Source: Colletotrichum lupini (Eukaryota; Ascomycota; Sordariomycetes; Glomerellales; Glomerellaceae). From it: 64,000 bases of DNA. The notes under the pieces are model-generated. The model was given only the letters and a program-made list of their open reading frames with translations. It was not told the origin of the DNA and ran no database searches. The DNA lies in the NCBI RefSeq assembly GCF_023278565.1, contig NC_064677.1:4588001-4652000 (forward strand). Direction: 5' to 3'. This document shows, one piece after another, positions 1 through 11,665 of the stretch. Position 1 is the first letter of the stretch; the number at the start of each line of letters is the position of its first letter. The translations under genes were made by a program, and so were the position numbers.

Positions 1-1044
1 CACTGCAACAAAAAGAATTGCCCTCACAAATCTCATTTGGGAGACCCGAGTTCAACATACAACGGACGGCCGCACTGCAATGGACGAGCTTCAGGTTGCG
101 AGCACCCAGACCATTTCAGCCCCGAAGAACTCGAGCAGCGAGTACGTGAACATGCATCGAATCCGGTGATACTGAATGACGAGGGTGTCCCGGAGGACAT
201 GTCACCAAAGGTCCAATCCGGAAGCCGGACTCGAACGCCCTGGAGACAACACAAGAAGGATCAGCCAATGTCGGCAGCCGGCTTACAAGAGTATCGAGAG
301 ATACACCCCTATGCATTGAGAAGAGAACCAACTTGGGATACTAGACTGAACCAAGGGTTTGTCTCACACGATACGCCTGAATTCCCACACCATATGCCTG
401 TATTCCCACACCATATGCCTGGACACCCACACCATATGCCTGGTATCCCGATGAGCACGATGCGAGATGATGCCCCACCAATGACAGGCTACGTATGGGC
501 CCGGAATAGTCAGAATTTTCCGAATCAAGGACATTCGAATGTATATGCCCCATACAGAAGGGGCCGCGTAGAGTCTCTAGGGAGCCAGAACTCTCAGGCT
601 CCCCCGAATGATCATCGCCATTCACAATCGTACCCCGAAGAGGAGTATGTACCGGTTCCAAGGAACCAAAGTGTTCCGCGTCGCCCGAATCAGGGATTCC
701 AACCGCCTCCGACCCAACACCACGATACACGACAGCATGCACAGAAAGGACAGCGTAGACAGAAAAGCAGATCGAATTCAACGGGACAGAATAGTCAGGT
801 TTTCGAGGATCCGGCATCCTGGCCGCCTGGGACTCAAGATCCATATTCGGAATCGCGCGAATCGGGCCGGCAACCTCGGCCAGAACATGATGAAGGCGAT
901 GGAGGAACAAGGGCCCTAAGACGCCGGCCGAGAGTTCGCCATGGGGAAAACTTGCAGATACGCGAGATGAGCCCTGGGAGCATGGTCAACGGAGAGGTGA
1001 TTAGAGGAGAAGTAAGCACGGTATCAAGTCGCCCACCCCGGTAA
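1..1044 (+). CDS. Hypothetical protein, 5'-truncated by window edge
   Basis: The frame is open from the first base to the TAA at 1042-1044, so this is the C-terminal 347 residues of a longer protein or last exon. I do not recognise a family. The first 40 residues hold four Cys and several His (a CNKKNC pair, then PHCNGRASGC), which could be the end of a small metal-binding motif. The rest is low-complexity and hydrophilic, rich in Pro, Gln, Arg, Ser and Asn, with a short tandem repeat of an HHMP unit around residues 128-148. No membrane segment is visible. A retrotransposon begins about 70 bp after the stop, so the native terminator region may be disrupted. Base composition is normal and unlike the adjacent element, so RIP has not visibly spread into it. 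That the reading frame is real is likely; its function is unknown. Confidence 0.6.
   Translation, partial: HCNKKNCPHKSHLGDPSSTYNGRPHCNGRASGCEHPDHFSPEELEQRVREHASNPVILNDEGVPEDMSPKVQSGSRTRTPWRQHKKDQPMSAAGLQEYREIHPYALRREPTWDTRLNQGFVSHDTPEFPHHMPVFPHHMPGHPHHMPGIPMSTMRDDAPPMTGYVWARNSQNFPNQGHSNVYAPYRRGRVESLGSQNSQAPPNDHRHSQSYPEEEYVPVPRNQSVPRRPNQGFQPPPTQHHDTRQHAQKGQRRQKSRSNSTGQNSQVFEDPASWPPGTQDPYSESRESGRQPRPEHDEGDGGTRALRRRPRVRHGENLQIREMSPGSMVNGEVIRGEVSTVSSRPPR
382..447 (+). repeat. 21-bp in-frame tandem repeat (HHMP units)
   Basis: Three near-identical 21-bp units each contain CCCACACCATATGCCTG, at 384, 405 and 426. They encode a seven-residue His-His-Met-Pro unit inside the truncated protein at 1-1044. 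The 21-bp period keeps the frame, so copy number could vary without breaking the gene. Confidence 0.8.
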
Positions 1045-1111
1045 TATGTATTATCTTGGGGCTGGCCCAGATTAGCACCTCATTCAAGATAGCCAATACC
1101 AAGACGTTGAA

Positions 1112-1116
1112 GTTAT
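1112..1116. repeat. Target-site duplication, left (GTTAT)
   Basis: GTTAT directly precedes the left LTR and recurs directly after the right LTR at 8538-8542. Five-bp duplications are usual for copia integrases, and intact flanks mean no recombination between different insertions. Confidence 0.85.
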
Positions 1117-1321
1117 TATTGGTATCCCTATTACAGGGTAGTTAGTTCGAACCGTAGTTAACGAAGAGATTAATTAAACTATATAAATATCTACGTAGTA
1201 AGTATAAAAAGGAGGTTCTAACCGTAGGTTAGGCTAGCTATAATAATTATAAATAGGGCCCCTAATTAGCCCCTACGCAGTCGGCTATATACTGCGGTCG
1301 AATTAAACTTCTAATTTAATA
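1117..1321 (-). repeat. Left LTR (3' LTR of the minus-strand element)
   Basis: 205 bp, aligning without gaps to 8333-8537. I count about 23 differences, all transitions. The outer end TATTGGTATCC is the RIP form of an original TGTTGG start. The inner end CTAATTTAATA matches CCAATCCGACA of the other copy after C-to-T and G-to-A changes. Confidence 0.93.
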
Positions 1322-1325
1322 CTAA

Positions 1326-1340
1326 CTTTCTTTTTCTTTT
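1326..1340 (-). other. Polypurine tract of the retrotransposon
   Basis: A run of 15 pyrimidines on the plus strand (purines on the minus strand) lies four bases inside the left LTR. No comparable purine run sits inside the right LTR. This fixes the element's orientation as minus and agrees with the order of the degraded domains. Confidence 0.7.
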
Positions 1341-1859
1341 ATTAATTTAACTACTATAGTTAAAGGTATAATTCGACCTCGGGCCCGTTTACTAAGTCGT
1401 CTCCTTTTCCCCCTTTTCTCTACTTTTTTCGTATAACCTATCCCTTTATTTATATAATAGCTTTTTTATTACTTATAAATTACTCTAATCCCTTATTTAG
1501 TACTACTTTTATAAAAGCGTTTACGAGGTTGTTTTTATTATTAATCTAATAGATCTTAAGTATTTCGCGCCTTTCGTACGATTACCTAAGGGCTATAATA
1601 TCGATTATAAACCTCTTTTCCTTTATCGTTCCTAATTTAACGAGGTATTTATATAGCGAGTAGGAATCGGTATAAATAATTATTAAAATAGGTAGAAGGC
1701 TAATTCGATTAGTAATCTTCTTTAGCGTTATTAAAATTGCGTAAGAGAGGTTAACGCTGTTAATTATATTATATACTTCTAATACTAATATATTTCTTAT
1801 TACTCGCTTATTTTTAGTTAATAAGTAGTAGATTATATTGCCGTATATAGTGAATTCGC

Positions 1860-4800
1860 TCTTACTTATATTCTCGTTAGCTAGGATAATAATATACCCT
1901 AATTACGAAGTAAGGTCGTTATTATTTATAAATAACCTATTAACGAAGACGTAGAGCTTACTAATTATAAGGTCGATTAAGTAGTAAACGAGACCTCGAT
2001 CGAGATTTATTTATTACTACTTAAGCTACTTATTAAGTACTTCGACGTTTCGTTTAGTTAGATTTATAACTTACGCTACCCTAGCGTAGTTAAAAGTTAC
2101 CTCGGGCTAATAAATACTTATAATATATACCCCTTGCATAAGCTTAGCCTTATATTACTTTTTAATATTAGTTATGTTCGGATTTACGAGGTTAATCTTC
2201 TCGCTCTACCCTTTTTATTAAAAAACGACGGTTTCCTTTTTAATTATAAGAATCCTGCCGTTAAATACTAGGGGGGTATTTATTATAAGGACCTCTTTTA
2301 ACTTTACTACGAAGCCCGCTTTCTAAAGCTCCTTATCCTCCTTCTTTATAAAGTTAATATTAAATAGGCCTAATATATTGTTAGTTTATATTCTAACGAT
2401 CCTAAATTAATCGCTTTTATATTTTATAATTAGTAAGTACGGGTCGTACGTAGAGGTAACTATTAATAGTTAATTAATATAAAAATCGTAATAAGTAGCC
2501 TACTAATAGGTGCCCGATTTTGCGAGCTTATATAGTAGCTTAAGTACTTTAATAATCGTGCTTTTTAAGTATTTACTAGCTATTTCTTTTAGTAAATAGG
2601 CTAGGATTTTCTTTATAAGCCCTATGGCCGATTGGGTATAGGCCTAGGTAATATTACGGCTCTAAATCTCGTATCCCTTTTTCTATAATAATACTATTAG
2701 TACTATTATTAATCGTTAGCTATAGCGCTATATAGTGGGCGATTATATAAATAACGTCGCTTTTTTAACGTCGCTATACCCCTAAATTACGTATTTAGAC
2801 TTCTCGTACGGTTAGGGTGTTCCTTTCTTTTTAATCTTACGAACTATTTATAATTTAAATATGCGGAGGTTTATATATTTTTCTAAGTCGTATAAGATAA
2901 ATCGATAGACCCCTCGATTATAAAGAGTATTTGCTTCGATAAGATCTAATCCCTTATACGGCTTTTTAGTAATTATAATTATGTTTTTTTTGCGTAGTTT
3001 AACTACTAGCTCAAAATCGGCTTTCTTTTTTATTATATAAAAAGTATTAATTATTTTGTTATTAGTAATAAATTGCTACGTTAGGGCTTACTATCGTGGT
3101 TTTTTACGACGTCTTGCCGGTAGTATTAGTGCCCTTTTAGTAATTTCCTTTTCCTCGTTATTTATTAGTACTACTACGACGATTTTATTAAGGATAATTT
3201 CCTATGCCTCTGCTACGGGTTATATAGTTTCCCCTAGCTCTTTTTTTTTTTATAAGTTAGAAATTACTTCGTTAGGATTTATATAGTACGGTCTAATTAC
3301 CGTAATTAATACTTCGAGTAGCTAGTTACGATCTTTTATAACTATATAAGAGCGCTCGTTAACGGAAATTAACTTATATAGCCTAGCCTATTATTAGGTA
3401 ATTTCGCGCTATACTTATATATCCGAATTTAGTAATATATTTAGGTTATCCCCTATATCGGGCCTATTACGCGTAGTAATTACTTTATTAACTTGCCTTT
3501 TTATACTTACTTTACGTAGTACTTATATTACTTTTTTAACTACTTAGGCTCGTTAGCTTACGTTTAGTAATAGTAGCGAGGCTAAGGTCGTTCTTAAATA
3601 TACTCTAAATACTAATAGCGTTAGTATAAGTCCGTTAGGCCCTATAGTATCGTTATAGTATTTAAGTACTATCTAGAGGTATTCGTTATTAATAGAATCT
3701 AGATTTTCTTTTTTAATAATTCTAAACGCCCTTTTTAATTACTAGTGTACCCTCTCTACTTTTCTAATACTATAGTACGCTTTAATAAGTACGACTTTTA
3801 GTTATATACCGTAGGCCGTTATATTATCCCTAAATTCTACTAACTTAAAGCTAGTACTAGCGTCGGTTTTAATACTATCTAGCGGTCCCTAGTATATATT
3901 AATCTAGTTTTTTTATAGGGCTACTTATACTATCTTTACTTATAGATCCTAGAGGAATTGCCCTACTTAGAAAGATATAGCTACGTCGATTATATATAGT
4001 ACTAGCCGACTATTTAAATAGAAGATATTAACGACGATTTCTTAGTTAAAATTAAGCTTATTACGTAATTTAAACTTAAATTTGCGTGGGCTCTGCGCAT
4101 TTATTTAGTATTAATAATATACTTTTATTAACTACTCTAGTGCCCCTATTTCGATATTATTATTACTTAATTACTTTAGGAGGTTATATAGCCTCGTAAC
4201 TAACGGGTACCTAAATCTCTAGTATAGTCTTCTAAGCTTACTTTTCGTTAAGTAATTAATTAACTTTATATCGTTAGTAAGCTTTATAAACGTATACCCC
4301 TATTGTCGTTTAACTATCTCGAAGTACTTACTACTAGAGATTCTATTCCTCGTATTATTAAATATAATACTTAGTCGATTTATATCTTTTAGATATAGGA
4401 GAAATAGGGTATTAATAGGTAAAATATAGAAAGTTATTATTCCGAAGTGCGTCTCTATTTTTATTATACTTAGGGCAACGATTTCCTTACTTAGGCCGAA
4501 ACTAATCCTCATAATACCTACCGTTAACGTATTAAGTATTATTAGCGCGATTTTCTATAGCGCTTAGAATTACCCTTTTTCTCTAGTTAACTATTACAAT
4601 ACCCTAGTATTTAGGATAATCTTATAAAAATTGTCTAGGCTATACCTTTTACTCGTATAGAATACTTATATAAGCTTAGTATTTAAGGGATCTAAGTAGT
4701 ATAAAAAGGACCCCTCTAGCTACCTCTAGATTTACTTAGTACTATGTTCCTTTTTTTTAAATATTAAAAAAGATAACGTCTTTTTTTTAATCGTTAAGAT

Positions 4801-5300
4801 AATAGGCTTCGGCCCTATTAAATTTACCCTTTTAGCTACCTCTATATCCGTTATCTAAAGGACCTTCCCTTATTATCCGTAAATAAAAGCCTACTTATTA
4901 AAAGCTTTTGCTACTCTCTATTCGTTTAGCCTTATATATCCTCTAAAAGCTAACGGGGTAAAAAAAGAGTAATTAATATTATTAATTTCGTTATAATCTA
5001 ATTCGTTAGTATAGGGGGTAAGATCTTTTTTATTTTCTAAATCTCCTATAGGGGGTATATATTTTAAGCCGCTACTTTAGCTACTATTACTAGGTTTTAT
5101 ACCCCCAGATCTACCCTTATATATAATAAGGAATTAGTTAAACCGACGAGGGCTAGTTTTACTATTTACTACCCTTAACTTTTTATATTATTTATATAAT
5201 TTAGTACGCTCTTCTTTAGAGTAGTTATTTAACTAATATCTATCCTTTTTATAAATATAATATTACCTCTTTTATTACCCTACCCGTAAGTTAAATCTCT
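1860..5300 (-). pseudogene. Degraded copia Gag-Pol polyprotein
   Basis: One minus-strand frame can be followed through many RIP stop codons. Near 5290-5220 a zinc-knuckle remnant shows Cys changed to Tyr. From about 4510 a GAG-pre-integrase segment ends in LRRLY-x-RFRYP at ~4220 (RFGHP in the family). Integrase follows: Asp at 3985-3987, Asp at 3862-3864 in KTDAST, and Glu at 3754-3756 in KVERVH. The last two are exactly 35 residues apart (D-35-E). RT remnants include a PLYGLA-like LLYKLA at ~2525 and TNNILGL at ~2380, where fungal copia elements have TDD. An RNase H remnant FVNRLF (FVDGSF in the family) lies near 1935, followed by LTSxLGYIIILANE. D-to-N, C-to-Y, H-to-Y, W-to-stop and Q-to-stop are the changes RIP makes. 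The N-terminal Gag portion above 5300 is too degraded for me to read. Confidence 0.85.
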
Positions 5301-8300
5301 ACCTATTTAATAAATCTAAGCCTCCTTATTAATAATTACCGTATCTAGCCTCTTTTCTTTTTTTATTATATATTCGATTAATTTAATATTATTAATAAGG
5401 GCCGTTATACGCTTAGAAGTGGGTTTAGCGCGGTATTCTCGTTTTAATATTAAAGCTAGATTTTAGCCTCGAGTAGAGCGTTTTATAGTTTTTAGGTACC
5501 TAGTATAGGGTTATTTTTACTTTTAGTATATACTAGACTACGGTATAGAGATATTCGACTTTTCGCTTATTTATCCCCTTATTTAGCTAGGTTTTTATTA
5601 ACTTATTAATTTAATCGATGAGCTCTTTAAAGATCTCTACTTACGATTTGCCCTCTATTATCCTAGCTATAGATACGAAAGAAATCGCTCATAGCTTAAA
5701 TAGGAGCTCTAGGTTCTTATTATAAGTCTCGAAGCGGCTTCGGATTATATTAATTATATTAAGAAAGTCGTTTTAATCGAGATTACGTACCGCTTCGTAG
5801 TAATAATTAGAGGCTTTGCTTACGACTATAATATTAATTACTAAATAGTATTAATATTCCCTAATTCCGACTTTTTCGTAATAATTATAAAATATCGTTA
5901 GGGTTTTTTATAAGACCTTATACTTCCCCCTAGAGTATAATTTCTTTTTTAAGAAGATCTTTTTAAGGTCTATAAATTACTTCGTATTTACCGCTAGATT
6001 TTTAGTATTTATATACGATCCCTGCGTCGCTACGTATTATTAATAACTTCGGGTCGTTTACCTTTTTTCTTATTAGCTAATCGGCGCTAAATTTTACGTT
6101 AGTAGTAGTAACGAGTTATAAATTAAAATAAGTAGAATTATTAATTATTATACTTCTAGTACTATATTTTGCCCCGGTATATCCTTTTATAACGATAGAT
6201 TTCCGTTAGTAATTATAAGGAGGAAATTTAGGTTATTTACCCTTTTTTTAAATTCGTTAAAGCGATTATATACTCTATCGACTTATACCTAGTTCTATAG
6301 TACGAATTCCTTTTTTATAATTATTATTATTAGTATTTCGTATAGCTCTTACGATTATAATTGCGCTAGTAATACCCCTCGCCCGTAAAGGAATTTATTA
6401 ACTACTTTTATAATTCCTAAGCTTATGCTCATAAACTATTCATCTAGCTAGTAGCTAAGGTCGTTTATAATCTTATAGAATAAGGGTTACCCCTATAGCC
6501 CCTTTTTCTTATAAACCTTAGTTAAATAGATTAATACTATATTAATTTACTTACCGTTAGGCTAATCTGCGATTTTATATATCTATATCCCCTAATAATC
6601 CGGGTTAATATTTACTTATTTATAAGGGATTAGGATTTTATTTAGGATCGGGTTTCGTCCTCTTTTTCCTTACCCTAACTCGCTAAGGGTCGTGCTCTAG
6701 CTTATGCCTATATTAATAATCGCTAGCGTATTTAATCTTAATAAGGATATATCTAATCCGCGCGCTAATTATAATATATTTATACTTTCGCTACTTAATA
6801 AATTTATTAAAATCTAAGAAATTCCTACTTCCTCTTACTATTTCGCTATTACTCTTATTTTTATTATTTTTAGTAATTACTACTACCCTTTTAAATCGCT
6901 AGCTATCGTACTTACTAAGATCCTCCTTTTTATTTAATATAAAAGGGTAGGTTTTAGTAGTTCCTTTTTATAATAATAGCGGTAGACGTTTATATTACTA
7001 TAGGAAGATATAGTAATTAGTCTTAGGATCTTTATTAATTACCGATTTCCGCTATTCCGTATATTTCTAGCCTCCTAAGCCTCGTACTCTCTATAATCTC
7101 TAAATAGCTTCCTTCTTTAACCTACCTCCTTTAGGGCAGTATTTTATAAGAATAGTTAAAAATAAACGCCGGGCGGCTCGTAGAGGAGCTATATAGCTAT
7201 TAAGAACCGTATAAGCTATTAAGTACGGTTAACGAAGTTAAGCCCTCTTTCTTATAAAATCGTAGATTTTAAAAACTTATTAAAAATACTTACTTATCGC
7301 TCGTACGTAGTGGGGTTAAATATTTTAAAGATTTTGTTTTTTACGGCCTCTTAGTACTTTATTTTATATTTTTTAGGTAGTTTTTTTTATAACTTAATTA
7401 CGGTTAGGTAATTATCGCTTATTAGTAATCCCTTTTATTACTTAGTAAATTTTTTAAAATTAGTAATTTCGCGCCGGGAGCTAATATAAAAAGAAGCTCT
7501 TTAGCGGCCCTCTAGAGGATTCTTTTTTTTCCCCTTAAATCCTCGTCCTTTTAGCCTTTTCTTAGGCTAATAGTAACTCTAGTAAGAGGTCGTAGGACTA
7601 CTTTAGGGTAACTACCTTCTTTTTAAGTTAATCTTTAAAATCCGTAATACTCTTAACTTAATATTATTAGGACCTCTAAATCCCCTCCTCCCTCGTTAAA
7701 CCGTCCTCTATACTTTATTCCTAAGTAATACCCGGGGGGTAGTTAAGGGAGCTATAAGGAGGTCGTTTAGATCGCGGGCTTAAGGTCGTACTTATAAAAT
7801 CCTTATAATAATAGACTTTTCTATATACTATAGATCTCTTAGCTTAATAACTCCTATAGGGTTACTTTTATTACTAAATAAGAATATTTACGTTTAAAAA
7901 TCCCTTTTTTTAATCGCGCGGTGCTCTTTTATACTATATTATTAAGCTCGTTTATTATACTAATTAATTAAGTAAGTAGTCGTTATATAGGTATTACCTT
8001 TTACTAATTTAACTAATTAATTTCTAATTGCGGGCCGGTTACGGAAAAGTTATTTAGTAAAATAGCTACTCGGGGTAATAATAAAAGGCTAGTTACTTAA
8101 GTAGTTTTATTAATTAACGTATTTTAACGTAGTAAACGTCGACCTCTCGTAAGTAGTAAAGGGCTACGATTACTTAATTCCGTACGGTATTTAAGAATCG
8201 CCTCTTTTTTCGTCTATTTCTATAAAGTTAATTAATACGAATTTCCTATCCTATATAGTATTAAGAAGTTATCTCTTTTACGTAACAAGATACTTTACTA

Positions 8301-8332
8301 ATTTATAATAATAGAATTTAATTACTAATTAG

Positions 8333-8537
8333 TATTAGTATCCCTATTATAAGGTAGTTAGTTCGAACTATAGTTAACGAAGAGATTAATTAAACTATAT
8401 AAATATCTGTGTAGTAAGTATAAAAAGGAGGTTTTAACCGTAGGTTAGGCTGGCTATGATAATCGTAAATAGGGCCCCTAATTGGCCCCTGCGCAGTCGG
8501 CTATATGCCGCGGTCGAATTGGACTTCCAATCCGACA
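8333..8537 (-). repeat. Right LTR (5' LTR of the minus-strand element)
   Basis: 205 bp, partner of 1117-1321. Its outer ~95 bp keep many C and G bases that are mutated in the left copy, including the intact CCAATCCGACA end. RIP is therefore weaker at this edge of the element. Confidence 0.93.
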
Positions 8538-8542
8538 GTTAT
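8538..8542. repeat. Target-site duplication, right (GTTAT)
   Basis: GTTAT follows the right LTR end ...CCGACA and matches 1112-1116. Confidence 0.85.
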
Positions 8543-9704
8543 TAGTTAATGCGAATATTCTTGTCTAAACTCTGGCATTAAAGCCGTCGAGTTTATATTC
8601 CTAGATGCTTGCAAATCAGCCCGGGTTCACCTCGCTTATCGTATCCCTTTGCAGACTTGCAAGATTGAGCAAAGCCGCAAGACCGATGTATAGTGAGTGT
8701 TAATTTGCGGGCAATGGAGCTTTCCTGAGATGCTTTCTCGTATCGTAGCCATTGCCTCTTCTGCTTTTCCGCAACATTGTTGAGGTTGAGATTGGTGGAG
8801 CCTGCGAAGTTTTGATGAGGCATTCTACTCAGCTCACATGTCACCATTCCAGCCGGCCGCATCGTTCGCCGAGATATCGACTTCGCAAAGTGTAGAAGCG
8901 GACGACCTAGTTGGAACAAGCAGGGGCAATAGTCAGTCTGCTCTGACTTCTTTCCCAAAAAGAAACTTCGACACCTGAATCATATCACTGATTTTCTACC
9001 TCTCTATCACAAGGCTCCCTCGTCTACTGAGTCCTTTCTCAATTCGACCGAATCATTCCATAGTGCAAACCGGGCCATGCCGACAGCCAAGGCAAATCAA
9101 GCCTCTGACCTCCCCTAAAGTACAAAGTTCTCCTTCCCCCAAGGAAGAAACCTTCCTGTTGGTACCTCCCATCGAAACCCCGCTCCGTCCTAATGCTCAT
9201 GAAGGGTATTTCCAAAAGTCTCCCCATCGAAAAAGATGCCTCCGCAGAATACTTCAAAACGCCGGAGCCCCCTCTCTCTCGCCGTGAGAGCCAAGAGAAA
9301 AAGATAGAGAGCCTAGTAGCTCTTTCCGAACACCTCATAATTTCAATAAAGAAATCCCCTCACCCTTTCATGAAGCCGGTAATGTAAAGAAGAAGAAGAT
9401 GATGATACGCCCCTGAAGTCCATGGTAAAATGCACCCTTTCGTCGCGGCCTAACAGCCTTGGGTATGCTCCGTCCGTTCCATCGTCTAAAGAGCAAGTTG
9501 CGAAACCCTTGCTGGGTTGAAGATACTGTCGTCTGTTTTCTGTTGTCTGTTGTCGGTCATTACAAAGCATCAAGTCGTGATACGCCCCTCCTCTGTCCTT
9601 CTCGTCCCCTACTCAAGTCGTGCATGTTGTTTGAGCCAACAACCGTTTTCAAATAGAGGTACAATGGTGATTTTCTCCATAAGCCGATGAAGCGAAATCC
9701 CATC
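8543..9704. other. Intergenic, no gene recognised
   Basis: Normal-composition DNA between the retrotransposon and the 3' end of the gene at 9705. Open frames here are short, often start at non-ATG codons and show no family features. A short TGTCGTC/TGTTGTC repetition lies at about 9527-9556. Confidence 0.6.
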
Positions 9705-11507
9705 TCAACGCCATAGGAAATCTGACGGCTTCACCGGCCTCCCCGTAGCATGCGAGATAATCCTCACATTCTCGCACGCATCCTCAAAGTCGTCGTCCAT
9801 GTTGTACTCGCGGCAATACCACCCGCCTGTCCGCGGATCCCAGAAGTCCCGTCGGTGCAGCTCGGGCGTGTGAAGGCCTAGATACGACATCCACTGCGTG
9901 TGCTCGCGCAGGATGGCCGGGCTGCTGACGTCCTCAGGCCCGAGGACGGTGTTGATGGGCTGGGAGATGGATTTCTGCCCGCGGGCGTCGCGGTCGTTGA
10001 ACATGAGCATCAGGCGGGAGGCGATTTCCTTGTCGATCGCGCTGAGGGGTTGGCCGTGCTCGATGCGAGCTGCTAGGGATGTCAAGTAGGATTTGTGTCC
10101 GTTCTTTCTTGGAGAATGGAGATGGGCCTGATAGTTTGTTAGACCTTTTTCCTTTGGGTTCAAAGATGGTGCGCGTTAGTGGGCGTCATCGGCTGTCCTC
10201 ATACCTTCATCTCTCGCCGGGTGTCCGTAAGGAACGGGCAGTTGTCCATGATGCACCGATAAATCTCCTTGAGGTAGCCCGGCTCGGCCACCGGGGGCGG
10301 ACAACAGTGGGTCGTTGGCTGCGAGTCCGGCAAGAAAGACACCGGCCGGCACTTTTGACAAAGGCCCCGGACGCACGGCTCGTTTCCAGGTCCTTCATGA
10401 TCGAGGTAGTAGTGTAACTGGGGGTCCCCGGTACTGTCAACTCATAAAGTTCACCTTAAAAGACGGGTTCGTCTTAACCCCAAAACGGCGCGCATCATAG
10501 AACGTACCTCTGAGCATCCCGGCCGAGAGAATCCGGGATCCCTCCGTGCATCTGCCGGATTTGGCTGCGCGTCTTGTAAGCGTGTGTTGCTTTCACACGG
10601 ACATTATGTGAATAGGGGCCGAATATGTTAAGGCGGCACGTACTATCCTTAGTTCAATCCGGTCCTTTTGACTGACATCGCCCCGAATCACCTTGGCGGG
10701 CAGAGGCATGGCGTTCCATCGCAGACAACACATGGAACAGACGTACTTCCTCGGCCACCCAAAGTTCCCCTGCGCGTCCGCCACGGCCTCTGATTCCTGA
10801 CACCGCCACCCAATGCCGTTACCGTACTCGTGGCGGCTGCCCGAGAGGCCGTAGTAGTCGATACTCCATCCGGTCTGGATCTGGTCCCCGTTGGCCACGG
10901 ACCGCGATCCGTCCACCTCCGTCGGCAGAGAAAACTCCTGTGGCGCCGGACGGCCCACGGCGTTGCCGAGATAGAACCCTGTGTCACCGTCTACGCGAAC
11001 GAGAACGTGACGCGGCTGCGAGGGCTCGGCGGCAGAGAGGTCGAACGGGTTGATGATCCCGGCAGGCGGAACCGGAGCAGACGGCTGTTGAGCCGCTGGT
11101 GCGGGATATGTGCCGTCGTTGGTACCGCCTTGGCTGCTGTGAATATTCCCGCTGCCGTTGCCGCCGCCGGGGCCGGCGCTTGCTGCACCTCCTCGCGTGA
11201 TGGCCGCAGAGGCCGGACCACCAGTGACATCCGGTGCTTTACCAAAGCGGGGAGGTCCCGTGCCTTGGCGGCTGCTACTGCTAATACCACTGCCGCCGCC
11301 GTGGCTGTTGAGCGATGGTATCAAAGAAGCAGCAACTCCAGGCGGCTCTCGTTCTTGTGGCTGGGCCTGAACGGCAGCCGGGCGTGTTGGTGGCCATTGT
11401 GGGCTATACATGAGAGACCCATGATGTGGCGAGGGAAACGGATGGAAATCACCTCCCCCGAGAGAATTCTGATGCCCGACGAATCGATTGGAGACTGTCA
11501 GGCTCAT
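9705..11507 (-). CDS. Cysteine-containing protein of unknown function, four exons
   Basis: I join 11507-10692 (or to 10677), 10572-10508, 10433-10205 and 10127-9705, giving 510 (or 515) aa; both choices keep the frame. Splice sites are GT/AG, e.g. CAGAG|GTACGT at 10507 and ATGAAG|GTATGA at 10204. Residues 1-~150 are disordered (Pro/Gly/Ser/Ala). A folded half follows with clustered Cys: C-x2-CC in the YVCSMCCLRW segment near the end of exon 1, CVRGLCQKC and TTHCCPP in exon 3, and YRCIMDNC later in exon 3. These could bind zinc, but the spacing matches no finger I know. Exon 4 is charged and rich in Trp/Tyr/Asp. No signal peptide or membrane segment is visible. I do not recognise the family. 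The main uncertainty is the exon 1 donor. Confidence 0.68.
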
Positions 11508-11595
11508 GTTACGCGGGGGGAAAGATGTTGTGCTCCTGGAGGGTGCTTGAAGTTAAAATGGCGGCAGAGCCGGGGACGAAAAGGACCCCAAATTG

Positions 11596-11665
11596 TCTGG
11601 TCTGGTCTGGCCTGGTTGTGCTTCGTTTCCTGGGTTCCTGGTTCCTGGGTTCTGGTTTCCTGTTA
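11596..11665. repeat. CTGGT / TTCCTGG short tandem repeats
   Basis: Imperfect tandem CTGGT units (CTGGTCTGGTCTGG) run into GGTTCCT/GGGTTCCT units, about 90-160 bp upstream of the ATG at 11507. Probably part of the promoter or 5' UTR. Confidence 0.6.

Larger units (their letters stand above)
1117..8537 (-). mobile_element. Ty1/copia LTR retrotransposon, RIP-degraded, full-length
   Basis: A 7,421-bp AT-rich block is bounded by two 205-bp direct repeats (1117-1321 and 8333-8537) and flanked by the 5-bp duplication GTTAT (1112-1116 and 8538-8542). The LTR ends read as TG...CA once RIP changes are allowed for. The minus strand carries a degraded copia polyprotein in the order zinc knuckle, GAG-pre-integrase, integrase, reverse transcriptase, RNase H. 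Integrase precedes RT, which defines Ty1/copia rather than gypsy. A 15-nt pyrimidine run at 1326-1340 is the polypurine tract of a minus-strand element. CpA/TpG are scarce and TpA is abundant, as expected after repeat-induced point mutation. The element cannot encode protein. Confidence 0.93.

Noticed and set aside
382..447. CRISPR-like or regulatory repeat at the HHMP units
   Set aside because: A 21-bp in-frame coding repeat in a eukaryotic gene; no spacers.
3056..3286. Plus-strand 76-codon ORF inside the retrotransposon
   Set aside because: Antisense to the degraded Pol frame and made of RIP-biased AT-rich codons; chance opening.
8593..8958. 121-codon minus-strand frame next to the retrotransposon
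   Set aside because: Non-ATG start and no recognisable features.
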